From an uncultured Bacteroidota bacterium (GTDB taxonomy: Bacteria; Bacteroidota; Bacteroidia; Flavobacteriales; UBA7312), in the NCBI GenBank assembly GCA_902580855.1, contig CACHMF010000007.1, positions 1 through 53,453 of the forward strand: 53,453 bases of DNA, given 5' to 3'. How positions within the stretch are numbered: position 1 is the first letter of the stretch; every line of letters starts with the position of its first letter. The notes under the pieces were generated by a model. The model was not told the DNA's origin, ran no database searches, and saw nothing but the letters and a program-made list of their open reading frames with translations. A program made the position numbers and the translations under genes. Positions 1 through 8,665 of this stretch are shown here, one piece after another.

Positions 1-43
1 ATTAATAATGATTTTTTTGAAAATATTATTTTTTTTAAAAACA

Positions 44-79
44 TTTTGTATAAGTTTGCATAATCAAAATTATACAAAA
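44..79. promoter_or_regulatory. Palindromic operator candidate TTTTGTATAA-N16-TTATACAAAA overlapping a TAnnTTTG-like box (TAAGTTTG, 51-58)
   Basis: 10-bp perfect inverted repeat ending 1 nt before the YceI ATG; same geometry as 37663-37698. Confidence 0.6.
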
Positions 80-80
80 T

Positions 81-710
81 ATGAAAACAATAAATATTTT
101 TACTCTCTTAATATTATCTTTTCTGATTAATATTAATGTATTTGCATGTAAGTCATGTGGATGTAGCACTAGTAATGAATCACATACTCACTCAGAAAAA
201 TCCATAACTAAAGATGTTATTATTTCAAACAGTACTGTTAAATGGTTAGCCAAAAAAGTTACTGGTTCTCATGAAGGCAATGTATCAATCTTAGATGCTC
301 ATTTACATTTTGAAGATGATGTATTAACAGGTGGTAATATTAAGATAGACATGAATTCAATAAATTGTACTGACTTAGATGGTGAGCCAAAAGAGCAACT
401 TGAAGGTCATCTATTATCAGACGATTTTTTTGGCACTAAATATTACCCTACTGCTGAACTTGAAATCATCAAGGCAGAAAAAATTTCTACTGATTCCTAC
501 AATATAAAAGGAGTAATAGAAATAAAGGGAGTAAAGCAGAATATAGCATTCAAAGCTAATATCAAAAATGGTATTGCTAAAGCAGACCTAGTTATTGATA
601 GATCCAAGTTTAATGTGAAGTATGGTTCAGGTACTTTTTTCGAAAATCTTGGTGATAAAATGATTTATGATGAATTTAATCTTTCCGTTGTAATCGCTTT
701 CGAAATTTAA
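81..710 (+). CDS. YceI family (lipocalin-like) secreted protein with Cys-rich N-terminus
   Basis: Signal peptide followed by CKSCGC; YceI-like body (VKWLAKKVTGSHEGNV...LEGHLLSDDFFGTKYYPTAELEI...GVIEIKGVKQNI). Confidence 0.85.
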   Translation: MKTINIFTLLILSFLININVFACKSCGCSTSNESHTHSEKSITKDVIISNSTVKWLAKKVTGSHEGNVSILDAHLHFEDDVLTGGNIKIDMNSINCTDLDGEPKEQLEGHLLSDDFFGTKYYPTAELEIIKAEKISTDSYNIKGVIEIKGVKQNIAFKANIKNGIAKADLVIDRSKFNVKYGSGTFFENLGDKMIYDEFNLSVVIAFEI

Positions 711-736
711 CTATGTTAAATTTTTCACTTGTTTTG

Positions 737-763
737 AAACCGACTTTTAAAGTCGGTTTTTTT
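737..763 (+). terminator. Rho-independent terminator after YceI gene
   Basis: AAACCGACTT-TTA-AAGTCGGTTT followed by T-run. Confidence 0.85.
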
Positions 764-936
764 AATTGTGGAGATATCTTTAATATTTCACATAACTAAA
801 TTAGGCTTATACAAAAAAGTTAAGTAAACAAAACTTAAAAAAATAGATAGAAGAAAAGATTTTTCACTTTTTATTTTTTTTAAAGTTGTTAGTATTATTA
901 AATACGAAACTCATAATCATTTAAATATAAGTAAAT

Positions 937-966
937 AAAAAACCCTCTATTAAAGAGGGTTTTTTA
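937..966 (-). terminator. Terminator after superoxide dismutase gene
   Basis: AAAAAACCCTCT...AGAGGGTTTTTT hairpin between sod stop and 937, U-tract on either strand. Confidence 0.8.
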
Positions 967-985
967 AATCTATGTGTTTAATCGT

Positions 986-1582
986 TTAAGCGTTTTCAAA
1001 TCTTCTATTTACTTCTTCCCAGTTTACTACATTAAAAAAAGCATTAATGTAGTCTGGCCTTCTGTTTTGGTAGTTAAGGTAATAAGCATGTTCCCACACA
1101 TCCAAACCTAAAATTGGTGTTCCGCCACAACCACTATCCATCAACGGATTATCTTGGTTTGGTGTAGAACAAACATTTACTTTTCCATTTTTTACACAAA
1201 GCCAGGCCCAGCCCGAACCAAACTGGGTGGCAGCTGTATTTGAGAATGCATCTTTAAAAGCATCGAAAGAACCGAAAGCAGCATTTATAGCTTCTGCTAC
1301 AGCACCAGTTGGCTCACCACCACCCTTTGGACTCATTACAGTCCAAAATAAACAGTGGTTATAAAACCCGCCACCATTATTTCTTACCCCAGCCGATAAG
1401 CCAGGAGCAGCTAAAATCTCCTCAATACTTTTGCCTTCAGCATCTGTTCCGCTAATAGCAGCATTTAATTTAGTAGTGTATCCTTTATGGTGTTTCCCAT
1501 GGTGGATTTCCATGGTTCTTGCATCAATGTGTGGTTCTAATGCATCGACTGCGTATGGTAAATTTGGTAATTCAAAAGCCAT
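986..1582 (-). CDS. sodA: Superoxide dismutase, Mn/Fe family
   Basis: [40 protein letters not shown]...[28 protein letters not shown]. Confidence 0.95.
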   Translation of the reverse strand: MAFELPNLPYAVDALEPHIDARTMEIHHGKHHKGYTTKLNAAISGTDAEGKSIEEILAAPGLSAGVRNNGGGFYNHCLFWTVMSPKGGGEPTGAVAEAINAAFGSFDAFKDAFSNTAATQFGSGWAWLCVKNGKVNVCSTPNQDNPLMDSGCGGTPILGLDVWEHAYYLNYQNRRPDYINAFFNVVNWEEVNRRFENA

Positions 1583-1632
1583 AATAATTTGTTTGTTTAA
1601 AATGTTAGTTTAATAGCTGCAAAGATAATGAT

Positions 1633-3207
1633 TTACAATCTAATTGCTTCTTGAAAGGTTTCATCTATTTGATGTATGACAGGGTAGAAGCCAGCATCAT
1701 TCCAAATATTGCGGGCAATAAATGCTTTTAGTTGTGTGCTGATGATTTTTTTATCCTCCAACGTCCATTCGTACATTTTTAAATCTACACCAGCTTCTTC
1801 ACATTGTCTTGCCAATGCCTTCAAGCTTTGGGTATCAATTTCAAAGAACTGTATAAAAGCCTCTAGCGTTAGTAATTCAAGTTCTTTTCGGTGCTGATTA
1901 GTGTAATCAAAAGCAAAGCTGCGCACTAAATCCTTGCGATTAGCTTTTGTAATACTATTATGATAGCTGATGGTATCAAGTGGAATAAATACATCTGGCA
2001 TAATACCTCCACCTCCATAAACGATTTTTCCCTTCGGAGTAACAAACATTAAGCTATCCGCAAAGTCGATACTGTCCTTCGATGTAAGTTCACCGCTTTC
2101 CAAGCGTATCATCCAATCATTATCATAACCATCTTTATCACCCTTCTCGTACGGTTTTTGAATACATCTACCTGTTGGGGTGAAGTAGCGCTGTGTAGTA
2201 ATGCGAAAAGCTGAGCCATCATTATGTTCAAACTGTTCTTGTACCAAACCTTTTCCAAACGAACGCCTTCCAGCAACTGTACCTCTGTCGTTGTCTTGAA
2301 GAGCGCCTGCTACAATTTCTGAAGCAGAAGCAGAACCCTCATCAATTAGCACAACCACTTTGGTACTCAACAATTGACCAGAGGCATTTGAAAAATATTC
2401 TTCTTTCTTTCTACTTCTTCCCTCCGTATAAACAATTAGTTTGTTGTTGACTAAAAACTCATTGGCCATATTGATAGCAGCACCCAAATAGCCGCCTGGA
2501 TTGTTGCGCAAGTCGAGCAACAATTTTTGCATGCCCTTATTTAACAATTGTTCACTAGCCACTTTAAATTCTTCGAAAGTGGTTGCTGAAAAACGATTTA
2601 CCTTAATGTAGCCCAGTTCATGATCTACCATATAGGCAACATCTACTGAGTGAATAGGAATCTTACCGCGTGTAATGTCAAAAACGATGAGTTCCTTTTC
2701 CCCTATTCTTAAGATCTCTAAAGTCACTTTAGTACCTCTTTCTCCACGAAGTAAATCGAAGACTTTTTGGTTTGTTAGGTTGGTGCCGGCAATTACTTCG
2801 CCATCCACACTAATAATTTTATCACCTGATTGAATACCCACTTTTTGCGAAGGACCTCCTGAAATAGGTGCGACTACCAAAATGGTGTCATCTTTGAGAT
2901 TAAATTCTACACCAATTCCATCAAAACTTCCTTCCATCGGTTCGTTTACAGCTTCTAAATCTTTTGCAGGAATGTAAGAGGAATGAGGGTCTAGCTCGGT
3001 AAGTAAATTTTCTACAGCTTTTTCTACAAGTTCTTCTTTTGCTAATGAATCGACATATAATTCATCTAGCTGTTGCAATATTAAATTAAATTTATTGTTT
3101 TCTAGAGCGTTAGTGTTGTTAGAGGGACTAAGCAATTGTCCTAGCAAAATACCTCCAATCAGTATTAAAGCGAAAATAATTGGACTGAAGTGATTGTCTT
3201 TACGCAT
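1633..3207 (-). CDS. S41 family C-terminal processing peptidase (PDZ + protease)
   Basis: PDZ region and DEGSASASEIVAGALQDNDRGTVAGRRSFGKGLVQ motif; start chosen at MRKDNHF (3207) rather than the ORF-track start at 3231. Confidence 0.9.
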   Translation of the reverse strand: MRKDNHFSPIIFALILIGGILLGQLLSPSNNTNALENNKFNLILQQLDELYVDSLAKEELVEKAVENLLTELDPHSSYIPAKDLEAVNEPMEGSFDGIGVEFNLKDDTILVVAPISGGPSQKVGIQSGDKIISVDGEVIAGTNLTNQKVFDLLRGERGTKVTLEILRIGEKELIVFDITRGKIPIHSVDVAYMVDHELGYIKVNRFSATTFEEFKVASEQLLNKGMQKLLLDLRNNPGGYLGAAINMANEFLVNNKLIVYTEGRSRKKEEYFSNASGQLLSTKVVVLIDEGSASASEIVAGALQDNDRGTVAGRRSFGKGLVQEQFEHNDGSAFRITTQRYFTPTGRCIQKPYEKGDKDGYDNDWMIRLESGELTSKDSIDFADSLMFVTPKGKIVYGGGGIMPDVFIPLDTISYHNSITKANRKDLVRSFAFDYTNQHRKELELLTLEAFIQFFEIDTQSLKALARQCEEAGVDLKMYEWTLEDKKIISTQLKAFIARNIWNDAGFYPVIHQIDETFQEAIRL

Positions 3208-3631
3208 TGTCGAGCTCGGTAAAATGAACAACTTCTACACCTGCTTTTCTTAAAAAATCTACACCAGATGTGTCTTTGTATGTCTTAAGGTAAACCAATC
3301 GGCTGATTCCTGCTTGATGCACCAATTTGCTGCAATCCTTACAAGGTGACATAGTGAGGTATAGCGTAGCTCCTTTGCAGTTGTGTGTAGAGCTTGCTGT
3401 TTTGGAAATAGCATTAGCTTCGGCATGTAACACATACCATTTAGTATTACCTTCTACATCTTCACATTCGTTTTCGAAGCCAGAGGGGCAGCCGTTGTAG
3501 CCATCCGAAATAATCATCCTGTCTTTTACAATAAGCGCGCCTACTTTTTTGCGTTTACAATGTGATAGCTTAGCCCACTCCAAAGCCATACGTAAATAAG
3601 CACTATCGTATCGTTTTTGTTTTTCAGTCAT
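3200..3631 (-). CDS. dCMP deaminase family protein
   Basis: HAEANAISK and SPCKDCSKLVHQAGI zinc deaminase motifs; start chosen at MTEKQKRYDSAYLRMA (3631), the ORF-track N-terminal extension being unlikely. Confidence 0.9.
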   Translation of the reverse strand: MTEKQKRYDSAYLRMALEWAKLSHCKRKKVGALIVKDRMIISDGYNGCPSGFENECEDVEGNTKWYVLHAEANAISKTASSTHNCKGATLYLTMSPCKDCSKLVHQAGISRLVYLKTYKDTSGVDFLRKAGVEVVHFTELDNA

Positions 3632-3660
3632 ACCTTTGATAAAATGGAATCGCAAGATAC

Positions 3661-3691
3661 AAAAAAAGCGCCCTCGAAAGAGAGCACTTTT
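3661..3691 (-). terminator. Terminator for tRNA-Leu
   Basis: On minus strand AAAAGTGCTCTC-TTTC-GAGGGCGCTTTT then T-run; 12-bp stem with two G-U pairs. Confidence 0.7.
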
Positions 3692-3692
3692 G

Positions 3693-3776
3693 TACCCGAG
3701 GCCGGGGTCGAACCGGCACGATATTGCTATCACTGGATTTTGAATCCAGCGCGTCTACCAATTCCGCCACTCGGGC
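3693..3776 (-). tRNA. tRNA-Leu(CAA)
   Basis: Minus strand GCCCGAGTGGCGGAATTGGTAGACGCGCTGGATTCAAAATCCAG...GGTTCGACCCCGGCCTCGGGTA; type II variable arm, anticodon loop TTCAAAA; CCA not encoded. Confidence 0.97.
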
Positions 3777-3843
3777 TAAATTCACATAAATCAGACCGCA
3801 AAATTAGATAATTGTTTTACCCCTACAAACGAAAGCGAAAAAA

Positions 3844-3876
3844 TTGTAGCTACACAAGGCAATTTTTCTATCTTTG
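3844..3876 (+). promoter_or_regulatory. Bacteroidota-type sigma-A promoter for prs
   Basis: TTG (3844-3846)-N22-TATCTTTG (3869-3876), matching the TTG / TAnnTTTG consensus. Confidence 0.55.
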
Positions 3877-3894
3877 TCGCCCATTTATTACAGC

Positions 3895-4827
3895 ATGAAA
3901 TCAGCAGTAAAAATATTTGCAGGAAATGCAAGCCAAGATATGGCCGATAAAATCGCTAAAAGATTTGGAGTTTCCTTAGGTGAGGTTTCTACCGTACACT
4001 TTAGCGATGGAGAGTTTGAACCATCCTTTGATGAAACGGTAAGGGGTTGCGATGTATTTATTGTACAATCTACTCCCCCACCTTCAGAAAACTTGATGGA
4101 GTTATTACTGATGATTGATGCGGCTAAGCGTGCTTCGGCACACAAAATTGTAGCTGTAATGCCGTATTTTGGGTATGCGCGTCAAGACAAAAAAGGTAAG
4201 CCAAGGGTGCCGATAGGAGCTAAATTGGTGGCTAACTTATTGACTGCCGCTGGTGTAGATCGCATTATGACAATGGATTTGCACGCAGATCAAATCCAAG
4301 GATTTTTTGAGGTACCGGTAGATCATTTGTATGCCTCTACTTTGTTCTTACCTTATTTAGAAAACTTGAATTTACCAAACTTGTGTGTTGCTTCACCAGA
4401 TATGGGAGGAACAAAAAGAGCAAACACCTATGCTAAGTATCTAAATACAGAAGTAGTAGTATGTTACAAGCATAGAGAAAAAGCAAACGAAGTAAGCAAA
4501 ATGATGCTGATTGGTGATGTGAAAGGTAAAGACATTGTTTTAATTGACGATATGGTGGATACTGCTGGAACACTAACTAAAGCAGCTGACTTGATGATAC
4601 AAAAAGGTGCTAACAGCGTCAGAGCTTGTTGTACACATGCAATACTCTCTGGAAGTGCTTACGCGCGCCTAGAAAATTCAAAAATTTCAGAACTATTAGT
4701 AACCGACAGTCTTCATAAAGAACACAAAAGTGATAAGGTAAAAGTGATTGAAGTTGCCGATTTGTTTGCAGACACCATCAAGCGTGTACATGCTAATCAG
4801 TCCATTAGCTCCAATTTTATTTGTTAA
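3895..4827 (+). CDS. prs: Ribose-phosphate pyrophosphokinase
   Basis: MKSAVKIFAGNASQDMADKIAKRFG...YARQDKKGKPRVPIGAKLVANLL...DLHADQIQGFF...VLIDDMVDTAGT; start at 3895. Confidence 0.96.
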   Translation: MKSAVKIFAGNASQDMADKIAKRFGVSLGEVSTVHFSDGEFEPSFDETVRGCDVFIVQSTPPPSENLMELLLMIDAAKRASAHKIVAVMPYFGYARQDKKGKPRVPIGAKLVANLLTAAGVDRIMTMDLHADQIQGFFEVPVDHLYASTLFLPYLENLNLPNLCVASPDMGGTKRANTYAKYLNTEVVVCYKHREKANEVSKMMLIGDVKGKDIVLIDDMVDTAGTLTKAADLMIQKGANSVRACCTHAILSGSAYARLENSKISELLVTDSLHKEHKSDKVKVIEVADLFADTIKRVHANQSISSNFIC

Positions 4828-4849
4828 TTATTAATTATTATTCATAAAA

Positions 4850-5491
4850 ATGAAAACATTTGCATTAAACGCTGAGGTTAGAGAAGCTTCAAAGATTGCT
4901 AACAAAGCGTTGAGAAATCAGGGTAAAGTTCCATGCGTGCTTTACGGGGGAGATAAGCAAGTGTGCTTCTCTGCTAAAGAGAATGACTTGAACAAACTTG
5001 TAAATACTCCCGATGTATTTTTGGTAAACTTTGAACTAGAGGGAAAATCGTATAAAGCTATTGTACAGGACCTTCAGTTTCATCCAGTAAATGATCGAAT
5101 CATTCACATCGACTTTTTACAAGTATTCGATGACAAAGAAGTAACAGTAAACATCCCTGTGAAATTTAAAGGCACGCCAATCGGTGTACGTAATGGTGGT
5201 AACTTAATAGTTCGTAGAAGACATATCAAAACGCGTGCGGTACCGGCTAACTTGCCAGATGCTATCGAAATCGATATCGAAAAAATTCGTATTGGTAAGT
5301 TTATCTATATCGGAGAAATCAGAAATGAAAACTATACTTTCTTAGCTCCTGATAGCGCTGTAATAGTCGGTGTAAAAACTGCTCGCGGCGCAATGGATCT
5401 AGAAGAAGACGAAGAAGAAGCTAAAGATGGTGAAGAAGAAGCTGGTACTGGAGGAGACGCTCCAGCGGCAGAAGCGCCAGCAGCTGAGTAA
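4850..5491 (+). CDS. rplY: 50S ribosomal protein L25/general stress protein Ctc
   Basis: L25/TL5-like sequence with acidic/Ala-rich C-terminal tail. Confidence 0.92.
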   Translation: MKTFALNAEVREASKIANKALRNQGKVPCVLYGGDKQVCFSAKENDLNKLVNTPDVFLVNFELEGKSYKAIVQDLQFHPVNDRIIHIDFLQVFDDKEVTVNIPVKFKGTPIGVRNGGNLIVRRRHIKTRAVPANLPDAIEIDIEKIRIGKFIYIGEIRNENYTFLAPDSAVIVGVKTARGAMDLEEDEEEAKDGEEEAGTGGDAPAAEAPAAE

Positions 5492-5524
5492 TTTTCTTCA
5501 TTCAGAATTTCTTAATTTTAGAAC

Positions 5525-6088
5525 ATGAAGTTTCTCATTGTTGGATTAGGAAACCCTGGGTCTAAATACGAAAATACTAGACATAATATCGGATTTAAAG
5601 TGTTGGACGCTTTAGCCGAGTTGTCCAACACTACTTTTAAGGAGGAGCGTTATGCTAAAGTAGCTGTAGTTAAGCACAAGGGACGATCTTTTCATTTAGT
5701 AAAGCCCACAACTTTTATGAATCTCAGTGGTAAGGCAGTAAACTATTGGCTGCAACAAAATAAAATAGATTATAATAATCTTCTAGTTATTACAGATGAT
5801 ATAGCGCTTCCTTTTGGTGCCTTGCGCTTAAGAGGAAAAGGAAGCGATGGAGGCCATAATGGTTTGAAAGACATACAGACTGTTTTAGGGCGTAGCGATT
5901 ATGCGCGCTTAAAATTTGGAGTTGGTAATGACTTTGCTAGAGGAAGGCAAGCAGACTATGTGCTAAGCGATTGGAACTCAGAAGAGGAGGAAACGCTGAA
6001 ACCTCGCATTGAGCAAGCGGGAAAAATAGTGCTTGCTTTTGGTACATTGGGCTTGGTTCGTGCCATGAGCGACTTCAACGGGAAATAA
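5525..6088 (+). CDS. pth: Peptidyl-tRNA hydrolase
   Basis: MKFLIVGLGNPGSKYENTRHNIGFKVLD...KPTTFMNLSGKAV...GGHNGLKDI. Confidence 0.97.
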   Translation: MKFLIVGLGNPGSKYENTRHNIGFKVLDALAELSNTTFKEERYAKVAVVKHKGRSFHLVKPTTFMNLSGKAVNYWLQQNKIDYNNLLVITDDIALPFGALRLRGKGSDGGHNGLKDIQTVLGRSDYARLKFGVGNDFARGRQADYVLSDWNSEEEETLKPRIEQAGKIVLAFGTLGLVRAMSDFNGK

Positions 6089-6112
6089 AATGTCCTGCTT
6101 TCATAGGACTTT

Positions 6113-7645
6113 CTACTGTAAGTAATTTTTTATATCTACTTTTTTAGATATAATGCTGTGCAATTTGTCAATACTTACTCGACTTTGTTCCATAGTATCT
6201 CTATCTCTTACAGTTACGGTATTGTCTTCCAATGTTTGATGATCTACTGTGATGCAGAAAGGTGTTCCGATAGCGTCTTGTCTGCGGTAACGCTTTCCGA
6301 TAGAATCTTTTTCTTCGTACTGGCAGTTGAAATCGCACTGAAGTTCTTTCAAAATTTCTCTAGCCTTTTCAGGCATGTTATCTTTCTTGGTTAATGGCAA
6401 TACAGCAGCTTTTACAGGGGCTAACATTGCAGGAATGTTCAATACAAGTCTTGTGTCTCCGTTTACTTTTTCTTCGTTATAGGCATGGCTCAAAATAGTT
6501 AGAAACATACGGTCTAATCCAATAGATGTCTCTACCACATAAGGCACATAACTTTCGTTAATTTCTGGATCGAAGTACTGTAATTTTCTTCCTGCGTGCT
6601 CTTGGTGGCTCTTCAAATCGAAATCTGTTCTTGAGTGAATACCCTCTAACTCTTTAAATCCAAATGGGAATTTAAACTCAATATCACAAGCAGCATTGGC
6701 ATAATGGGCTAGATTTTCGTGATCGTGAAAACGGTAGTTTTCTTCGCCCATTCCTAAGCTGTGGTGCCATTTTATACGCGCATCTTTCCAGTGTTCGTAC
6801 CACTGTATTTCTTCACCAGGTCTTACAAAAAATTGCATTTCCATTTGTTCAAACTCGCGCATGCGGAATATAAACTGACGCGCTACAATTTCATTACGGA
6901 ATGCCTTTCCTGTTTGTGCAATTCCGAAAGGAATCTTCATGCGAGCTGTTTTTTGCACATTTAGGAAGTTGACAAAAATTCCTTGTGCAGTTTCTGGTCG
7001 CAAGTATAAGTCGTTAGCACCATCGGCAGTAGAGCCCATTTGCGTTTTAAACATCAAATTGAACTGGCGTACATTTGTCCAGTTTTTTGTGCCTGAAACA
7101 GGACATACAATTCCTAATTCTTCAATTTGTGTTTTGATGTCGGCTAAGTCATCATTTTCCATGGCCTTGCTAAAGCGCGCCATGATAGCGCTGATTTTTT
7201 CTTTGTAACCCAACACTCTTGGATTGGTGTTTATGAATTGTTCTTGATTAAAAGAATTACCAAAACGCTTGGCTGCTTTTTTGACTTCCTTCTCTATTTT
7301 ATTTTCAATTTTTGCAGTATGATCTTCAATCAAAACATCAGCACGGTAACGCTTTTTAGAATCTTTATTGTCAATTAAAGGGTCATTAAAGGCATCTACA
7401 TGGCCAGAAGCTTTCCAAGTAGTAGGGTGCATGAAAATAGCTGCATCAATTCCTACTATATTTTCATTCATATTCACCATGGATTTCCACCAATAAGTTC
7501 GGATATTGTTTTTCAGTTCCGAACCATAAGGGCCATAATCGTAAACAGCGCCTAGGCCATCATAAACTTCGCTAGACTGAAACACAAAACCGTATTCTTT
7601 AGCATGTGCTACTACCTTTTTAAAAATGTCTTCGTAATTTGCCAT
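6113..7645 (-). CDS. glyS: Glycine--tRNA ligase (alpha2 type)
   Basis: MANYEDIFKKVVAHAKEYGFVFQSSEVYDGLGAVYDYGPYGSELKNNI; LYLRPETAQGIFVNF. Confidence 0.96.
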   Translation of the reverse strand: MANYEDIFKKVVAHAKEYGFVFQSSEVYDGLGAVYDYGPYGSELKNNIRTYWWKSMVNMNENIVGIDAAIFMHPTTWKASGHVDAFNDPLIDNKDSKKRYRADVLIEDHTAKIENKIEKEVKKAAKRFGNSFNQEQFINTNPRVLGYKEKISAIMARFSKAMENDDLADIKTQIEELGIVCPVSGTKNWTNVRQFNLMFKTQMGSTADGANDLYLRPETAQGIFVNFLNVQKTARMKIPFGIAQTGKAFRNEIVARQFIFRMREFEQMEMQFFVRPGEEIQWYEHWKDARIKWHHSLGMGEENYRFHDHENLAHYANAACDIEFKFPFGFKELEGIHSRTDFDLKSHQEHAGRKLQYFDPEINESYVPYVVETSIGLDRMFLTILSHAYNEEKVNGDTRLVLNIPAMLAPVKAAVLPLTKKDNMPEKAREILKELQCDFNCQYEEKDSIGKRYRRQDAIGTPFCITVDHQTLEDNTVTVRDRDTMEQSRVSIDKLHSIISKKVDIKNYLQ

Positions 7646-7703
7646 AGCACAAAAATAAACATATTAGAACCATAAACCACTTTGTGTTCCTTACTTTTGT
7701 ATA

Positions 7704-8285
7704 ATGATTCAGGTAGATGATAAAATCATTTCTTTTGAAGTTTTTGAGAAACAGTTTGTTTGCGATTTAAGTGCATGTAAAGGAGCGTGTTGTGTGGAGG
7801 GTGATGCTGGAGCCCCATTAGCTGATAAAGAGTTAGATGTTTTGCCAAATATATATAATGAGGTGAAGTCATACATGCGAGCCGAAGGGATTGCAGAAAT
7901 AGAAAAGCAAGGCTTTTTCGTTTTAGATGGCGATGGTGACAAAACTACACCTCTAGTTAAAAATAAAGAATGTGCTTTTGTGGTATTTGATGAAAACAAT
8001 ATAGCAAAATGCTCTATTGAACAGGCTTACAATGATGGAAAGATAAATTTTAAGAAGCCAATATCGTGCCACTTGTTTCCTATACGCATCAAGGAATATC
8101 GTGATTTTGATGCAGTCAATTATGAAGCAATAAATATCTGTAAACCCGCTTGCTTTTGTGGAGAGAGTCTACGGGTTCCAGTTTATAGATTCTTAAAAGA
8201 ACCGCTTATTCGCTTATATGGAGAAGAGTGGTATGACAAGCTAACAGAAGCAGCAAGATTGCTTAAAAATCAATGTAAAAAATAA
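7704..8285 (+). CDS. DUF3109 family Cys-rich protein
   Basis: FEKQFVCDLSACKGACCVEGDAGAPL...ISCHLFPIRI...NICKPACFCG. Confidence 0.85.
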   Translation: MIQVDDKIISFEVFEKQFVCDLSACKGACCVEGDAGAPLADKELDVLPNIYNEVKSYMRAEGIAEIEKQGFFVLDGDGDKTTPLVKNKECAFVVFDENNIAKCSIEQAYNDGKINFKKPISCHLFPIRIKEYRDFDAVNYEAINICKPACFCGESLRVPVYRFLKEPLIRLYGEEWYDKLTEAARLLKNQCKK

Positions 8286-8310
8286 AATAAATACCGTTTT
8301 ATTTCATTTT

Positions 8311-8466
8311 TGCAAAGCAATCAACTGTTAATACTTCGTTAATAAAATGAGCCTGTTTTAGTTTGACTTTTTGCAAGCAATCGAAAATCAGAGTATTGTC
8401 TAAAAATTCACAATGTAAGCTGTTAACAACTTGAATTTATTGTGAATAAAAATGAATTGCTTTGCA
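8311..8466. promoter_or_regulatory. Repeated motif TGCAAAGCAAT upstream of nrdBA
   Basis: Exact 11-mer at 8311-8321 (+) and 8456-8466 (-); one-base-deleted copy TGCAAGCAAT at 8372-8381 (+). Confidence 0.45.
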
Positions 8467-8665
8467 CAATTTTTTTTGAAACATTTGTGTCGTTCAATGC
8501 TCAGAATGGAATTTTAGCAACTACTAATTGATGTCTCATCAAGCACAGAATTCCAAAAATACAGAGAACATTTTTTGCTTTACAGAAGTCTTAAAAAGAC
8601 TCATACAATTCTAGAAAACGAATTGTACTAAGGCGATAATTTTTTAAAATTTTAAGAATAGGATT

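Noticed and set aside
3632-3733. N-terminal extension of the dCMP deaminase ORF
   Set aside because: The extension runs into the tRNA-Leu gene/terminator; the conserved protein starts at MTEKQKRYDS (3631).
3617-3811. Plus-strand 64-aa ORF (MFFSHTFDK...VPEAGVEPARYCYHWILNPARLPIPPLG)
   Set aside because: Translation of the complement of tRNA-Leu plus its terminator; a classic spurious tRNA-antisense ORF.
6092-6108. Short hairpin GTCCT...AGGAC between pth and glyS
   Set aside because: Only a 5-bp stem without a good T-tract; not supportable as a terminator.
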